This document shows, one piece after another, positions 17,743-26,125 of a stretch of 64,000 nt of DNA. This stretch comes from Rufibacter roseolus (GTDB lineage: Bacteria > Bacteroidota > Bacteroidia > Cytophagales > Hymenobacteraceae), in assembly GCF_017916365.1 (NCBI RefSeq), contig NZ_JAFMSU010000001.1, positions 1,641,028 to 1,705,027 of the forward strand. Reading direction: 5' to 3'. The translations under genes were made by a program, and so were the position numbers. Below the pieces are notes generated by a model. It worked only from the letters and a program-made list of their open reading frames with translations, did no database searches and was not told the origin of the DNA. Every line of letters begins with the position of its first letter. Within the stretch, counting starts at the first letter, position 1.

Positions 17743-20115
17743 CTAGCTTAGAAGTTCTTTAGAGGGGGTAGGCGATTGATATTTGTTTTCATAGCCGTAG
17801 CCATATCCGTATCCGTTGCCGTTTTCTTTTCTGGCATCGTTCAGCACAATCATTGGATGAGGCAGGGTTTTGTTTCTGTAAATCTCATCAATCATTTCAA
17901 TCTGTTTCCTGAAGGTGTAATTGTACCTCATTAAGTAAATGGTTGAGTCCACCAGGGTGCTTAACACCAAGGCATCTGCTACCTGCCCAATTGGGGAGGT
18001 ATCAATAATGATATGGTCAAAGCTTTGCTTTACTTCATTTATCAAATGGCCTAGTTTTTTTGATACCATCATTTCTGCAGGATCTGGAGGAATGGGCCCC
18101 GCCGAGATAGCATATAGCTCTGGTACCATTTCCGTTAATCTGATCAGATCATGAATCTGAACTTTATCGGATACCAGGTAATTGCTTACCCCAAGTCCTG
18201 TTGACAGACCCAGTTCGGCTGAAAGGCGCGGAGATCTTAAGTCAAGGTCAATGACTAGTACTTTTTTTCCGGTTAGCACCAGGCTGGCGGCCAGGTTAAT
18301 CCCAAAAAAGGTTTTCCCCTCGCCACTCATGCTGGATGTAATAAGCATGACCTTGTTTTCTTTGTCTACTGCGGCAAAGTGAAGTTTTGCCCTTATAAGC
18401 CGGAACAACTCTACAATGGGGGCCCGGCTTCCTTTCTTAACAACCACAAAGTCTGGTGAGTCCTTTTGGCATAACTCACCCAAAATTGGGGTGTTAGTGG
18501 CGTCTTCAATCTCTTTCTTCGTTTGAATTTTGTTTTTTAAGATGTTTCTCAGATAAATCCCTGCAAATGGAATGAGCAAGCCTAATAAAACTGACATCAG
18601 GTAGACAGTAGATTTACTGGGCAATACTGAAAATCCTTCCACAATAGCGGGGTCAATGATGCGGATGTGGGATACCGAGGAAGCCAGTGACAGGGCTGTT
18701 TCCTCCCGTTTCTGTAAAAGGTACAGGTAGAGGTTCTGCTTTATACTCTGTTGCCGGTTAATCTCTAATAATTGCCGCTCCATTGAGGGCACTTTCTTAA
18801 TCTTTGATTTGAATTGGCTTGAGGTTGCCTTTAGTTTATTACTGGTAATGAGCAAGCTTCTTTTAATGTTTCCAAGGTTCTCCAGCAGGTTTACCCTGAG
18901 GTTGGCAAGTTGCTCGTTTATGTTTTGGATTAAGGGACTATTGGGGTTGGTTGTCCGGAGCATGCGCTCCCGTTCTAATTGCAATTCATTGAATTTGGCA
19001 ATGAGGCTCATTAGGGTTTGGTCCTGAATGCCTAATGAACTTGGTACCATCCGGTATTCCCCTTTAGCCTGGCTGAGGTATTTCTCTATGGATCTGAGGA
19101 TATCTATTTGGATAGCCCATTCAGAAAGCTGTTTATTATAATCGCTTGCCTGCGCCAAATAGTCACTTGCCTGGGTATTGACATCGGTGACTTCATTCTG
19201 GCTTTTATATTGTTCTACATTCTTCTCAACACCAGAGAGCTCGGTAGTTAAGTATTTAAGCCTGTCGTCTATGAAAGCGAGGGTATTGGTAGCCAGAACG
19301 TTTTTGTCTTCAATAGATTCTTTGTTGTAGAGTTCAACCAGCTTATTAAGAATATCTTTGGCTCTTTCTGGCTTGGAGTCTGTGAGTTCTAAACTGATTA
19401 CGTTTGTCCAGGTCTTGCCTGCCTGCATTACCTTAATGGAGTTATGATAGCGGCTGGCAACATCTTGAATGTTCTTGAACTGAACCTTGACCTGGTTTAG
19501 GTTAGAGGAAGGGGTGGGGTTCAGCTTATAAGTGGCCAGCACGGTAAAAGTGGCATAGGGCTTTTGAATTCTCTTGCCAAAACTATGGATGCTTCTTTTG
19601 CCATCCTGTTCTTCAAGTACAAAACTATTGTTATCCTTGGTATAGATGGTGAGTTCTTTATTGTAACCTGAGCTATTCAGGCTCTCCACAATAAGTTTTA
19701 TAGGCAACTCCTTTCCATAGATTTCTATATCTTGGAATTGACCCTCAATGTAATAGTTGGTGAATAGCTCCAGGTCTTTGACCACCCTTTCCATCAAGGT
19801 TTTAGAGTCTAGAATCAAGATTTCATTGTCAACTACCTTCGTAGAGTTAAACATATCCAAGTCACTGAAAGCCCCTGCCCCAGAAATACCCTGCCCTCTT
19901 TGGTAGTCTTTTATAAGCAACTTGCTGACCACTTTGTACTGAACACTGGTGTGGTAGCGTAAGTACATAAAAGCAGCTCCCACACTCAAGAGGACGCCAA
20001 TTAAGAATAAATACCAGTACCTGGAGTACTGGATGAAGGTGTTTCTAATATCATTGGTCTCCTTTTTCTCCGCTTTCAACGGAAACAACTCCTCTGTTCC
20101 TGCCAACCTTTGCAT
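17743..20115 (-). CDS. Wzc-like polysaccharide co-polymerase and tyrosine autokinase
   Basis: A 790-aa inner-membrane protein that controls polymer length and export by cycles of tyrosine phosphorylation. A first membrane helix lies near ~33-52 (WYLFLIGVLLSVGAAFMYL). A large periplasmic Wzz domain with a long coiled-coil stretch (~260-460) follows, and a second helix lies near ~505-525. The cytoplasmic BY-kinase has Walker A (SSMSGEGKT, ~600), Walker A' (VLVIDLDLRSP) and Walker B (HIIIDTSP). The C terminus carries the Tyr cluster GYGYGYGYENKY, the usual autophosphorylation site. It starts 11 bases after the Wza-like gene, and the two are surely co-transcribed. Confidence 0.93.
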   Translation of the reverse strand: MQRLAGTEELFPLKAEKKETNDIRNTFIQYSRYWYLFLIGVLLSVGAAFMYLRYHTSVQYKVVSKLLIKDYQRGQGISGAGAFSDLDMFNSTKVVDNEILILDSKTLMERVVKDLELFTNYYIEGQFQDIEIYGKELPIKLIVESLNSSGYNKELTIYTKDNNSFVLEEQDGKRSIHSFGKRIQKPYATFTVLATYKLNPTPSSNLNQVKVQFKNIQDVASRYHNSIKVMQAGKTWTNVISLELTDSKPERAKDILNKLVELYNKESIEDKNVLATNTLAFIDDRLKYLTTELSGVEKNVEQYKSQNEVTDVNTQASDYLAQASDYNKQLSEWAIQIDILRSIEKYLSQAKGEYRMVPSSLGIQDQTLMSLIAKFNELQLERERMLRTTNPNSPLIQNINEQLANLRVNLLENLGNIKRSLLITSNKLKATSSQFKSKIKKVPSMERQLLEINRQQSIKQNLYLYLLQKREETALSLASSVSHIRIIDPAIVEGFSVLPSKSTVYLMSVLLGLLIPFAGIYLRNILKNKIQTKKEIEDATNTPILGELCQKDSPDFVVVKKGSRAPIVELFRLIRAKLHFAAVDKENKVMLITSSMSGEGKTFFGINLAASLVLTGKKVLVIDLDLRSPRLSAELGLSTGLGVSNYLVSDKVQIHDLIRLTEMVPELYAISAGPIPPDPAEMMVSKKLGHLINEVKQSFDHIIIDTSPIGQVADALVLSTLVDSTIYLMRYNYTFRKQIEMIDEIYRNKTLPHPMIVLNDARKENGNGYGYGYGYENKYQSPTPSKELLS
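17794..17824 (-). repeat. Short hexamer repeat encoding the Gly-Tyr tail of the Wzc-like kinase
   Basis: Four Gly-Tyr pairs are coded by alternating GGA/GGC and TAC/TAT codons, giving a degenerate 6-base tandem repeat. It supplies four of the tail tyrosines and could gain or lose units by slippage. Confidence 0.6.
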
Positions 20116-20126
20116 ATCCTTTAACT

Positions 20127-20936
20127 TTAAATGAGTCTGGTAATAATGATGCTTATAAGCGAGATAATGGAAAGCCCAATAGAGATATTGCTTCTGGTAT
20201 TACTCAATTGAGCATCACGGGCTTTGCTTGGTTCTACATAAACAATGTCATTTTGCTGTAGGTAATAATAAGGTGAATTCAATGCCTCTTTTTTGGTTAA
20301 ATCTAACCGTGCGGTGCTGCGTACCCCATCTCTTTCTCTTATAATTAATACGTTTTCTCTCTTGCCATAAATGGTCATATCACCGGCCTGGCCCAATGCC
20401 TCTATTATGTTTACTTTTTGAGTGGGGGCTATATACGTAGAGGGTTTATTTACTTCACCCAGTACCGTGTATTTGAAGTTTATAAAACGGATATTAACAA
20501 TTGGGTTTTTGACATGTTTTTTGATTTCATCGGTCATTCTTAGGGTGGCTTCAGCTTTCGTTAGGCCTGCCAACCTTACCTTGCCCAACACCGGGAAATT
20601 GATCTCCCCATTTTCCTCCACCAGGTACCCCTCCGTTGATACAGTTGTCCTGACTCCATCGCTTGTCATGCCCGGAGTCACCAAACTGCCCCCGTTGAAC
20701 AATATGTTAGATTCTGGATTCAAACTGCTCACTGTTATGCCCAGAATATCACCTGATTGGATTTTGGGTTCATTTGCGTTAGAAATGTCTGTATTAGTTT
20801 CGGTGGAAGATATGTTTTTTAAATCTTCAAAATAGACCAGGTTTTTAGAGGGGCTGCATGAAGTAATTAAGAGTAGTAATATGGTATAAATGAATAGGTA
20901 TTTTTTGATTTTACGTAATCTAATGTTGACCTCCAT
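20127..20936 (-). CDS. Wza-like polysaccharide export lipoprotein (BexD/SLBB family)
   Basis: A 269-aa outer-membrane export protein. A lipobox follows a basic/hydrophobic N terminus (LLLLITSCSPSKN), so Cys27 or so should be lipidated. The Poly_export domain (~60-150: IQSGDILGITVSSLNPES, EENGEINFPVLGKVRLAG) is followed by an SLBB-type region (YTVLGEVNKPSTYI, IIEALGQAGDMT). A C-terminal hydrophobic segment (ISIGLSIISLISIIITRLI) ends the protein. It is the first gene of the - strand operon, and the operon promoter must lie upstream of 20936. It partners with the Wzc-like kinase. Confidence 0.9.
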   Translation of the reverse strand: MEVNIRLRKIKKYLFIYTILLLLITSCSPSKNLVYFEDLKNISSTETNTDISNANEPKIQSGDILGITVSSLNPESNILFNGGSLVTPGMTSDGVRTTVSTEGYLVEENGEINFPVLGKVRLAGLTKAEATLRMTDEIKKHVKNPIVNIRFINFKYTVLGEVNKPSTYIAPTQKVNIIEALGQAGDMTIYGKRENVLIIRERDGVRSTARLDLTKKEALNSPYYYLQQNDIVYVEPSKARDAQLSNTRSNISIGLSIISLISIIITRLI

Positions 20937-21905
20937 GCTATTTTATTGATTAATGTTGTGGTTCCTGTTTTGTGTTTGAAATTATGAATTGACCTTCTTT
21001 TAATCACAGGCCCAATTCATAACCATAGGTAGTTTGGTTGTGTTTTAGGGTGAGTATTGTAGTATATAAGTTTTAACTTTTTAAATGGTGATTTTTATTT
21101 GGGCATATAATGCATGCTTGTCAAGACTTTATATTATTTCTTATCTAAATAGAAGATGCTTTGTTTTATTTAATCTAACTGACCTTGAGCTAAAGTAGAT
21201 CTGCAGTTACTTTAGATAGGTAGTTATTCTCACTTTCTTAAAACGTGAAAGTGAAGAGGAGTAAAACGCGGTTTCTTTGGGTCTCTTTATCTGTACTCAG
21301 CTTAAATTCTATTAGGTATTACAACTGGGGGTTTCAGCAGATCTTGAGTATATCGCAGAGCAACAATCCATATAAAGGTCCACGCATTACAATTTTTTTG
21401 GTGTTTTAAACAGATTATACCCTATCAGACTAAATGTTGTACAAATTACTGTCAGTAGACTTTCCTGAGCTGACCAAGGGAGAGCAAGTAGAGGTTGTAG
21501 GTTTAAATTATGCAATTGTAACTTAATATAAAAATATTTTTCAAAATGATAAAAATAAATTATTGAGTTAGTTATAAATATTATAAAAATGTTTATCTTG
21601 ACGGATGTTTAATGAGCTTTTTGTAGTAATTCTTAAAATTCAGGCGATTTATACCTATAGAGTAGTAAAAACCGAATAGAATAGCTAGTGATCTGGAGTG
21701 CCTTTTGTAGCCTATGTGTTGTACTAGGTGGCAAAAGGTTAATAGATTACCCTATGGGTAAATTGTAGTTTCGTTTGGCTTTGCTTCTATAATAGTACGC
21801 AATACCTTGCATCTTTCTTATGGCAGGATGTAGTGTGTTGTTGCTCAAAATAGGTTTTGGTTGTTGTTTACCGGATTGCATCTTTCTTCCCCCATTCGCA
21901 CCGCC
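20937..21905. other. Long AT-rich intergenic region between divergent glycan genes
   Basis: About 970 bases between the - strand export operon and the + strand GT2 pair, so promoters for both directions must be here. No RNA gene or repeat of the palindrome family was seen. A 30-codon ORF (21434-21526, +, starting MLYKLLSVDFPELTKGEQ) is too short to call and could be a remnant. A 13-base direct repeat TTGCATCTTTCTT occurs at 21806-21818 and 21876-21888, just before the first GT2 gene. I found no convincing TAnnTTTG promoter. Confidence 0.5.
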
Positions 21906-22320
21906 ATGGCCCGCATCCCGTCCACGCCCCCGCCGGTCCCGCCCGTTCCCCCGGGGGAGCACAGGCCCCTGTGGTCGGTGATGATCCCGGCCTACAACTG
22001 CGCCGGGTTCCTGGCCGAGGCCCTCAGGGGCGTGCTGGCCCAGGACCCGGGCCCGGCGCTGATGCAGATCGAGGTGGTGGACGACGCGAGCACCGACGCG
22101 GACCTGGGGGCGCTGGTGCGGGAGCTGGGCCGGGGCCGGGTGGGCTACCACCGCCAGCCCCGCAACGTGGGCAGCCTGCGCAACTTCGAGACCTGCCTCA
22201 CCCGGGCCCGGGGCCGGCTGGTGCACCTGCTGCACGGCGACGACCGCGTCCGGCCCGGCTTCTACGCCAAAATGGAGGGCCTCTTCCAGCGCTTCCCCCA
22301 GGCCGGCGCCGCATTCTGCA
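21896..22320 (+). repeat. GC-rich duplicated coding cassette, copy A
   Basis: 425 bases repeated at 22951-23375 with only three mismatches (21905, the third base of an Arg codon near 22248, and a TTC/CTC change near 22284). It starts 10 bases before the ATG and ends inside the codon run for AAFC. Hand count of 22061-22140 gives 61 G/C of 80, while the 60 bases after the junction (22321-22380) hold 22 G/C. Confidence 0.95.
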
Positions 22321-22916
22321 GAAACAGCTTTATAAATAATAAAGGAGTTTGGTCACATAATACCCCGCTTGAAGCCAATGATGACCTTGTCTTAGATAAT
22401 TGGCTTCTTCGTATTGCGGAGAGGCAGCGTATCCAGTATGTATCTATTGTGGTGCGGCGGGAGGTGTATGAAACGTTAGGTGGGTTCTACGGGATGCCCT
22501 ATGGTGAGGACTGGGAGATGTGGGTACGCATTGCCAGATTTTACCCGGTGGTCTACTCACCCGAAGTCCTTGCCGAATGCCGGATGCATGCTAGTTCCAT
22601 CTCCAGCCGGTTGGGTACTTCTGGCCAAAGCCTTCCTTATCTGATCAAATGCCACACCCTGATTCAAGAGCATATCAGGCAGGCAGATCTACCAGAGAGC
22701 TTAAAGGTCAAAGCTATTGCCAAGGGCAAGCTGCATTGTGCCTTATATTGCCTTTCGTTAGCAAAAGGAATTTACAAGAGAACCCAGGATAGCAGATTGG
22801 CTATGGGATATATTAAATCGGCTTTACGGTTAAGTAATCACCCCCTGGTCTATGTCAGGGTTCTGAAGCTTTGTGTCAAACTTGCCCTTCTGAAACATCA
22901 ACTTTACTTCCTGTAG
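21906..22916 (+). CDS. Mosaic GT2 glycosyltransferase A (GC-rich head, divergent tail)
   Basis: 336 aa. I start at ATG 21906, not at 21861, because the twin gene begins at the same MARIPSTPPP. A Pro-rich leader (to ~20) precedes the GT2 fold: SVMIPAYNCAGFL, VVDDASTD and the DxD-type HLLHGDDRVRPGF near ~110. Residues 1-138 match the twin with a single Phe/Leu change. From ~139 the tail differs but keeps a shared block (RIQYVSIVVRREVYETLGG, then YGEDWEMW), the acceptor-side region of GT2 enzymes. Codon use switches abruptly at the junction. It likely adds a sugar in the nearby glycan pathway; the specificity is unknown. Confidence 0.9.
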   Translation: MARIPSTPPPVPPVPPGEHRPLWSVMIPAYNCAGFLAEALRGVLAQDPGPALMQIEVVDDASTDADLGALVRELGRGRVGYHRQPRNVGSLRNFETCLTRARGRLVHLLHGDDRVRPGFYAKMEGLFQRFPQAGAAFCRNSFINNKGVWSHNTPLEANDDLVLDNWLLRIAERQRIQYVSIVVRREVYETLGGFYGMPYGEDWEMWVRIARFYPVVYSPEVLAECRMHASSISSRLGTSGQSLPYLIKCHTLIQEHIRQADLPESLKVKAIAKGKLHCALYCLSLAKGIYKRTQDSRLAMGYIKSALRLSNHPLVYVRVLKLCVKLALLKHQLYFL

Positions 22917-22950
22917 CAGAATCATATTAGTTCAGGGGTTACACTGTCTA

Positions 22951-23375
22951 TCGCACCGCTATGGCCCGCATCCCGTCCACGCCCCCGCCGGTCCCGCCCG
23001 TTCCCCCGGGGGAGCACAGGCCCCTGTGGTCGGTGATGATCCCGGCCTACAACTGCGCCGGGTTCCTGGCCGAGGCCCTCAGGGGCGTGCTGGCCCAGGA
23101 CCCGGGCCCGGCGCTGATGCAGATCGAGGTGGTGGACGACGCGAGCACCGACGCGGACCTGGGGGCGCTGGTGCGGGAGCTGGGCCGGGGCCGGGTGGGC
23201 TACCACCGCCAGCCCCGCAACGTGGGCAGCCTGCGCAACTTCGAGACCTGCCTCACCCGGGCCCGGGGCCGGCTGGTGCACCTGCTGCACGGCGACGACC
23301 GGGTCCGGCCCGGCTTCTACGCCAAAATGGAGGGCCTCCTCCAGCGCTTCCCCCAGGCCGGCGCCGCATTCTGCA
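22951..23375 (+). repeat. GC-rich duplicated coding cassette, copy B
   Basis: Second copy of the cassette at 21896-22320, offset 1055 bases, three mismatches in 425. Outside it the two genes fall at once to ordinary paralogue-level similarity on the 3' side and to no visible similarity on the 5' side. Confidence 0.95.
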
Positions 23376-23932
23376 ATTATGATGATATAAATGAGTCTGG
23401 TGCATATCTCAGAAGCTATGTGCCTGTACTGGAACAGGCCGGAATCCTGAAAAACGGCCTTTTAACTGTAGCGGGACAGCAGCGCATTCAGTACGTTTCT
23501 ATGGTAGTGCGGCGAGAGGTGTATGAAACATTAGGAAGCTTCTATGGCGTAACCTATGGCGAGGATTGGATCATGTGGGCCCAAATTGCAAAGAAATACC
23601 AGATAGCGTACTCACCTGAACCTCTTGCCGAGTATCGTAAACACAAAGGTTCTATCTCCTGGCCTAAAGCAGAAAATGGGCAAACTACCAAAGACTTGGC
23701 TTATGTCATCAGGCATATAGAAGAGATGTTACCCCTTGAGGGGAAGTACGTCATGGCAAATGCAAAAAAAGGCTGCGCGCTTTACTGCATGGCCAAGGCT
23801 AACGTTATTTGGAAGCAATCCAAGAATCTAACGGCTGCCCGTGATCAGGTAAAATTGGCTTTGAGTCTGGACAGATCTGCCAAACTTTACTACCACATTT
23901 CTAAGTTTTACCTGAAGGTAGCGCTAGGGTAA
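22961..23932 (+). CDS. Mosaic GT2 glycosyltransferase B (GC-rich head, divergent tail)
   Basis: 323 aa, 44 bases after its twin and in the same direction. Its head (1-138) has the same PPPVPPVPPGEH leader, SVMIPAYNC, VVDDASTD and HGDDRV donor/metal-binding motifs as the first copy. The tail begins NYDDINESGAYLRSY and retains RIQYVSMVVRREVYETLGS and YGEDWIMW, then differs in length and sequence. The C-terminal ~80 residues are helical (MANAKKGCALYCMAKANVIW). Head and tail have clearly different base composition. A role in adding a sugar to the surface glycan is inferred from the neighbourhood. Confidence 0.9.
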   Translation: MARIPSTPPPVPPVPPGEHRPLWSVMIPAYNCAGFLAEALRGVLAQDPGPALMQIEVVDDASTDADLGALVRELGRGRVGYHRQPRNVGSLRNFETCLTRARGRLVHLLHGDDRVRPGFYAKMEGLLQRFPQAGAAFCNYDDINESGAYLRSYVPVLEQAGILKNGLLTVAGQQRIQYVSMVVRREVYETLGSFYGVTYGEDWIMWAQIAKKYQIAYSPEPLAEYRKHKGSISWPKAENGQTTKDLAYVIRHIEEMLPLEGKYVMANAKKGCALYCMAKANVIWKQSKNLTAARDQVKLALSLDRSAKLYYHISKFYLKVALG

Positions 23933-24235
23933 GGTGCTTACCTGGCAGGTTTATAGTGGCATTGGTGTCATTATCCTTTTTGGGTTCAGCCATATAGAAA
24001 ATGAACCCTACTTTTGTGAACGTCCTTCTCTTCTGCCTTGAATTATTTTAGATTGGTTTTTTAGAACGCCTTAATAAAATTGAGGTTATTGCATCCTTCA
24101 AAACTAAAATCTATTGCTTCCTTCCAGCGGAAATCAGTAGGCCTGAAGCTCAACTGTTCCAGGAGAAGTTCTCAGGGGAAAGGCCTGCCAAAACCTTTCC
24201 CTTGATACAATGCATCAACTCGTCACAGAAGTACC
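23933..24235. other. Intergenic region between the glycan block and the utilisation locus
   Basis: About 300 bases. A short stem with 3-base loop (GGTAAG/CTTACC) overlaps the stop of the second GT2 gene but has no T tract. I see no gene, RNA or repeat here. It should contain the promoter of the DUF4861 gene. Confidence 0.4.
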
Positions 24236-25450
24236 ATGGTCATATCATTACAAGTAAAGAGAGCCACCTGGGCCGGTCTGCTCCTGGCAACGGGGTTGTT
24301 GGCTTCCTGCCAGAAATTACCAGGAGCGAATACCATCACCGTGCAGAATCGCCTGGACCTGGACCGGTCCTCAGAGACCATCTCAGTTCCTGTTTCCAAA
24401 GTGAAAGCCCTTGTGGCGCAATTTGGGGCGGAGAACCTTCTGGTCAGGGATGCCGAGACCCAGCAGATCCTGGTAAGCCAGCCACTTGACAAAGACCTGG
24501 ACGGCACCGTAGATGAAATCCTGTTCCAGACCGACATCAAAGCCCGGGCCATCAAAAAGTTTTATGTGCAGGGTGCCACGAACGGAGCTGCTTCCCAGCC
24601 CAAGACTGAAATCAGAACCTACTCCCGGTTTGTGCCGGAACGCACTGATGACTACACCTGGGAGAATGACCGGGTGGCTTTCCGGACCTACGGTCCCGTG
24701 GCGCAACAGATGGTGGAGCGGGGAGTCCCCGGCGGAACCCTCACCAGCGGAATGGATGCTTGGCTGAAGCGGGTGAGCTATTCAGTCATTGATGCCTGGT
24801 ACAAAGGATACCTGAGCAACCCCAACTTTTACCACACTGACCGGGGCGAGGGGTATGACCCTTACCATGTTGGTCCCAGCAGAGGCATCGGCGGCATTGG
24901 TGTCTGGGAAAACGACTCTTTATATGTCTCCAGAAATTTCACCAGCTACCGGAAAATAGCGGACGGACCTATCCGGACTATATTTGAGTTGACCTATGCG
25001 CCCTGGCAAGCCAACGGGAAAACCGTAACCGAGAAGAAAATCATCAGCCTGGAGCTGGGCAGTAACTTGTCCCGGTTTGAGGTATCTGTTAAAAGCGATA
25101 AACCACTGCCCAACGTAACCGCCGGAATCACCCTGCATGACAAAAAAGGCGAAGCAAAGGGAGACCAACAAGCCGGTTGGTTCCGCTACTGGGAACCAAT
25201 GGACGGTTCTTACCTGGGCACGGGGATTGTCATGGCGCCTGCGGCGGTAAAGGCCTTCAAAGACCATCGGGTGGAGACCAAAGACATGAGTCACCTGTAC
25301 GTGATGGCAACGCCCAAAGAAGATAAAGTGATTTACTACGCCGGATTTGGCTGGGTGAAAAGTGGGCAGTTCAAAACCGTGCAGGAGTGGGATGCCTACC
25401 TATCCGACTTCGCCAAAGGGGTGGCCTCACCGCTAGTAGTGACTTTCTAA
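24236..25450 (+). CDS. DUF4861 family lipoprotein
   Basis: 404 aa. The N terminus has a signal peptide with lipobox (GLLLATGLLASCQK), so the mature protein should be lipid-anchored at Cys25 or so. The body resembles the DUF4861 family: ITVQNRLDLDRSSETISVPV, LVRDAETQQILVSQPLDKDLDG (split), the AWGPVAQQ-like FRTYGPVAQQMVERG, and YHVGPSRGIGGIGVW. Members occur in pectin and other plant-glycan loci next to GH105 and DUF2264 proteins. Their activity is not established to my knowledge; a beta-sandwich hydrolase or lyase accessory is possible. A strong terminator follows at 25505-25566, so it is probably a single-gene transcript. Confidence 0.8.
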   Translation: MVISLQVKRATWAGLLLATGLLASCQKLPGANTITVQNRLDLDRSSETISVPVSKVKALVAQFGAENLLVRDAETQQILVSQPLDKDLDGTVDEILFQTDIKARAIKKFYVQGATNGAASQPKTEIRTYSRFVPERTDDYTWENDRVAFRTYGPVAQQMVERGVPGGTLTSGMDAWLKRVSYSVIDAWYKGYLSNPNFYHTDRGEGYDPYHVGPSRGIGGIGVWENDSLYVSRNFTSYRKIADGPIRTIFELTYAPWQANGKTVTEKKIISLELGSNLSRFEVSVKSDKPLPNVTAGITLHDKKGEAKGDQQAGWFRYWEPMDGSYLGTGIVMAPAAVKAFKDHRVETKDMSHLYVMATPKEDKVIYYAGFGWVKSGQFKTVQEWDAYLSDFAKGVASPLVVTF

Positions 25451-25504
25451 GACCAATTGAATCCGCGGCTGCTTACAGGAAAAACCTGAGGGCACGCCAG
25501 CGTA

Positions 25505-25566
25505 ACCGCCTCCGGTTTCAGGGCCTTTTTTTATGAAAAGGCCCTGAAACCGGAGGCGGTTTTTTT
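25505..25566 (+). terminator. Perfect 25-bp stem terminator
   Basis: Arms 25505-25529 and 25536-25560 are exact reverse complements with a 6-base loop. T runs lie on both sides (TTTT on the loop side and TTTTTT at 25561-25566). It sits 55 bases after the DUF4861 stop and would stop transcription firmly. Confidence 0.92.
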
Positions 25567-26125
25567 AATCTGTAAATCTCTCTTTATTCTTCGGAAAGAA
25601 GGTTCTTAGGCCTTTTGCAGGTGCCTTGGTGTTGATCAAAGGGGATCTCGAAAGGGTAGTTATGTAGATTTTAAATCCCAGTAATGATAATTGTTTTTAA
25701 GACACCTATTGCATAAATGCTAAAAGAAAGGCAGTTTTACGTCAATTCATCAAAGACAAGGAGAAATTCAATAGCTGTATTAGCTTTTAGTAATTTTTTG
25801 AGTCTTAATGAAAGCGATTCTAGAACCCTGGATTTTAGAACTACTGTCTTTCCGGGTTGGCGCAGTCTCCACTTTCCAGATTTCCTGTAAAGGGTTGTGC
25901 TGCTGCTTGTAACCATCATCTGGAGATGACCTTCGTTCCTTTTTGATATGATTTCTGTACTGAAGGGCCTCCCTGGATGGGGCCTTGGTTAGATAAAATA
26001 ATACACGCCGTCCTTCATGCGTGAATACTGAGGCGGGTGCCTGGCCTGAAAGCAAAGTTGGGCACCCGCTACTTTTATATTAACAGCAACCCAAAAATGT
26101 CGCCTACCCCCAAGGTTCTCTGTTC
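25567..26125. other. Intergenic region upstream of the short DUF2264 gene
   Basis: About 560 bases. Two - strand open frames exist (25737-25919 and 25780-26055), but they overlap each other, match no family I know and lack a credible start context. I see no repeat or RNA gene. The promoter for the DUF2264 gene is expected here. Confidence 0.4.

Noticed and set aside
21361-21760. Possible RNA gene or insertion-sequence remnant in the long AT-rich gap
   Set aside because: No tRNA-like arms, terminal inverted repeats or transposase fragments could be found by eye.
21747-23290. Antisense and shifted-frame ORFs over the GT2 heads (21747-22235 -, 21857-22339 +, 22922-23290 -, 23026-23382 +)
   Set aside because: Very high GC removes stops in all frames; the products are Pro/Gly/Arg/His-rich with no fold, and the GT2 frame has clear motifs.
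25737-26055. Two overlapping - strand ORFs in the gap before the short DUF2264 gene
   Set aside because: They overlap each other, are low-complexity and basic, and match nothing known to me; possibly a remnant but not supportable.
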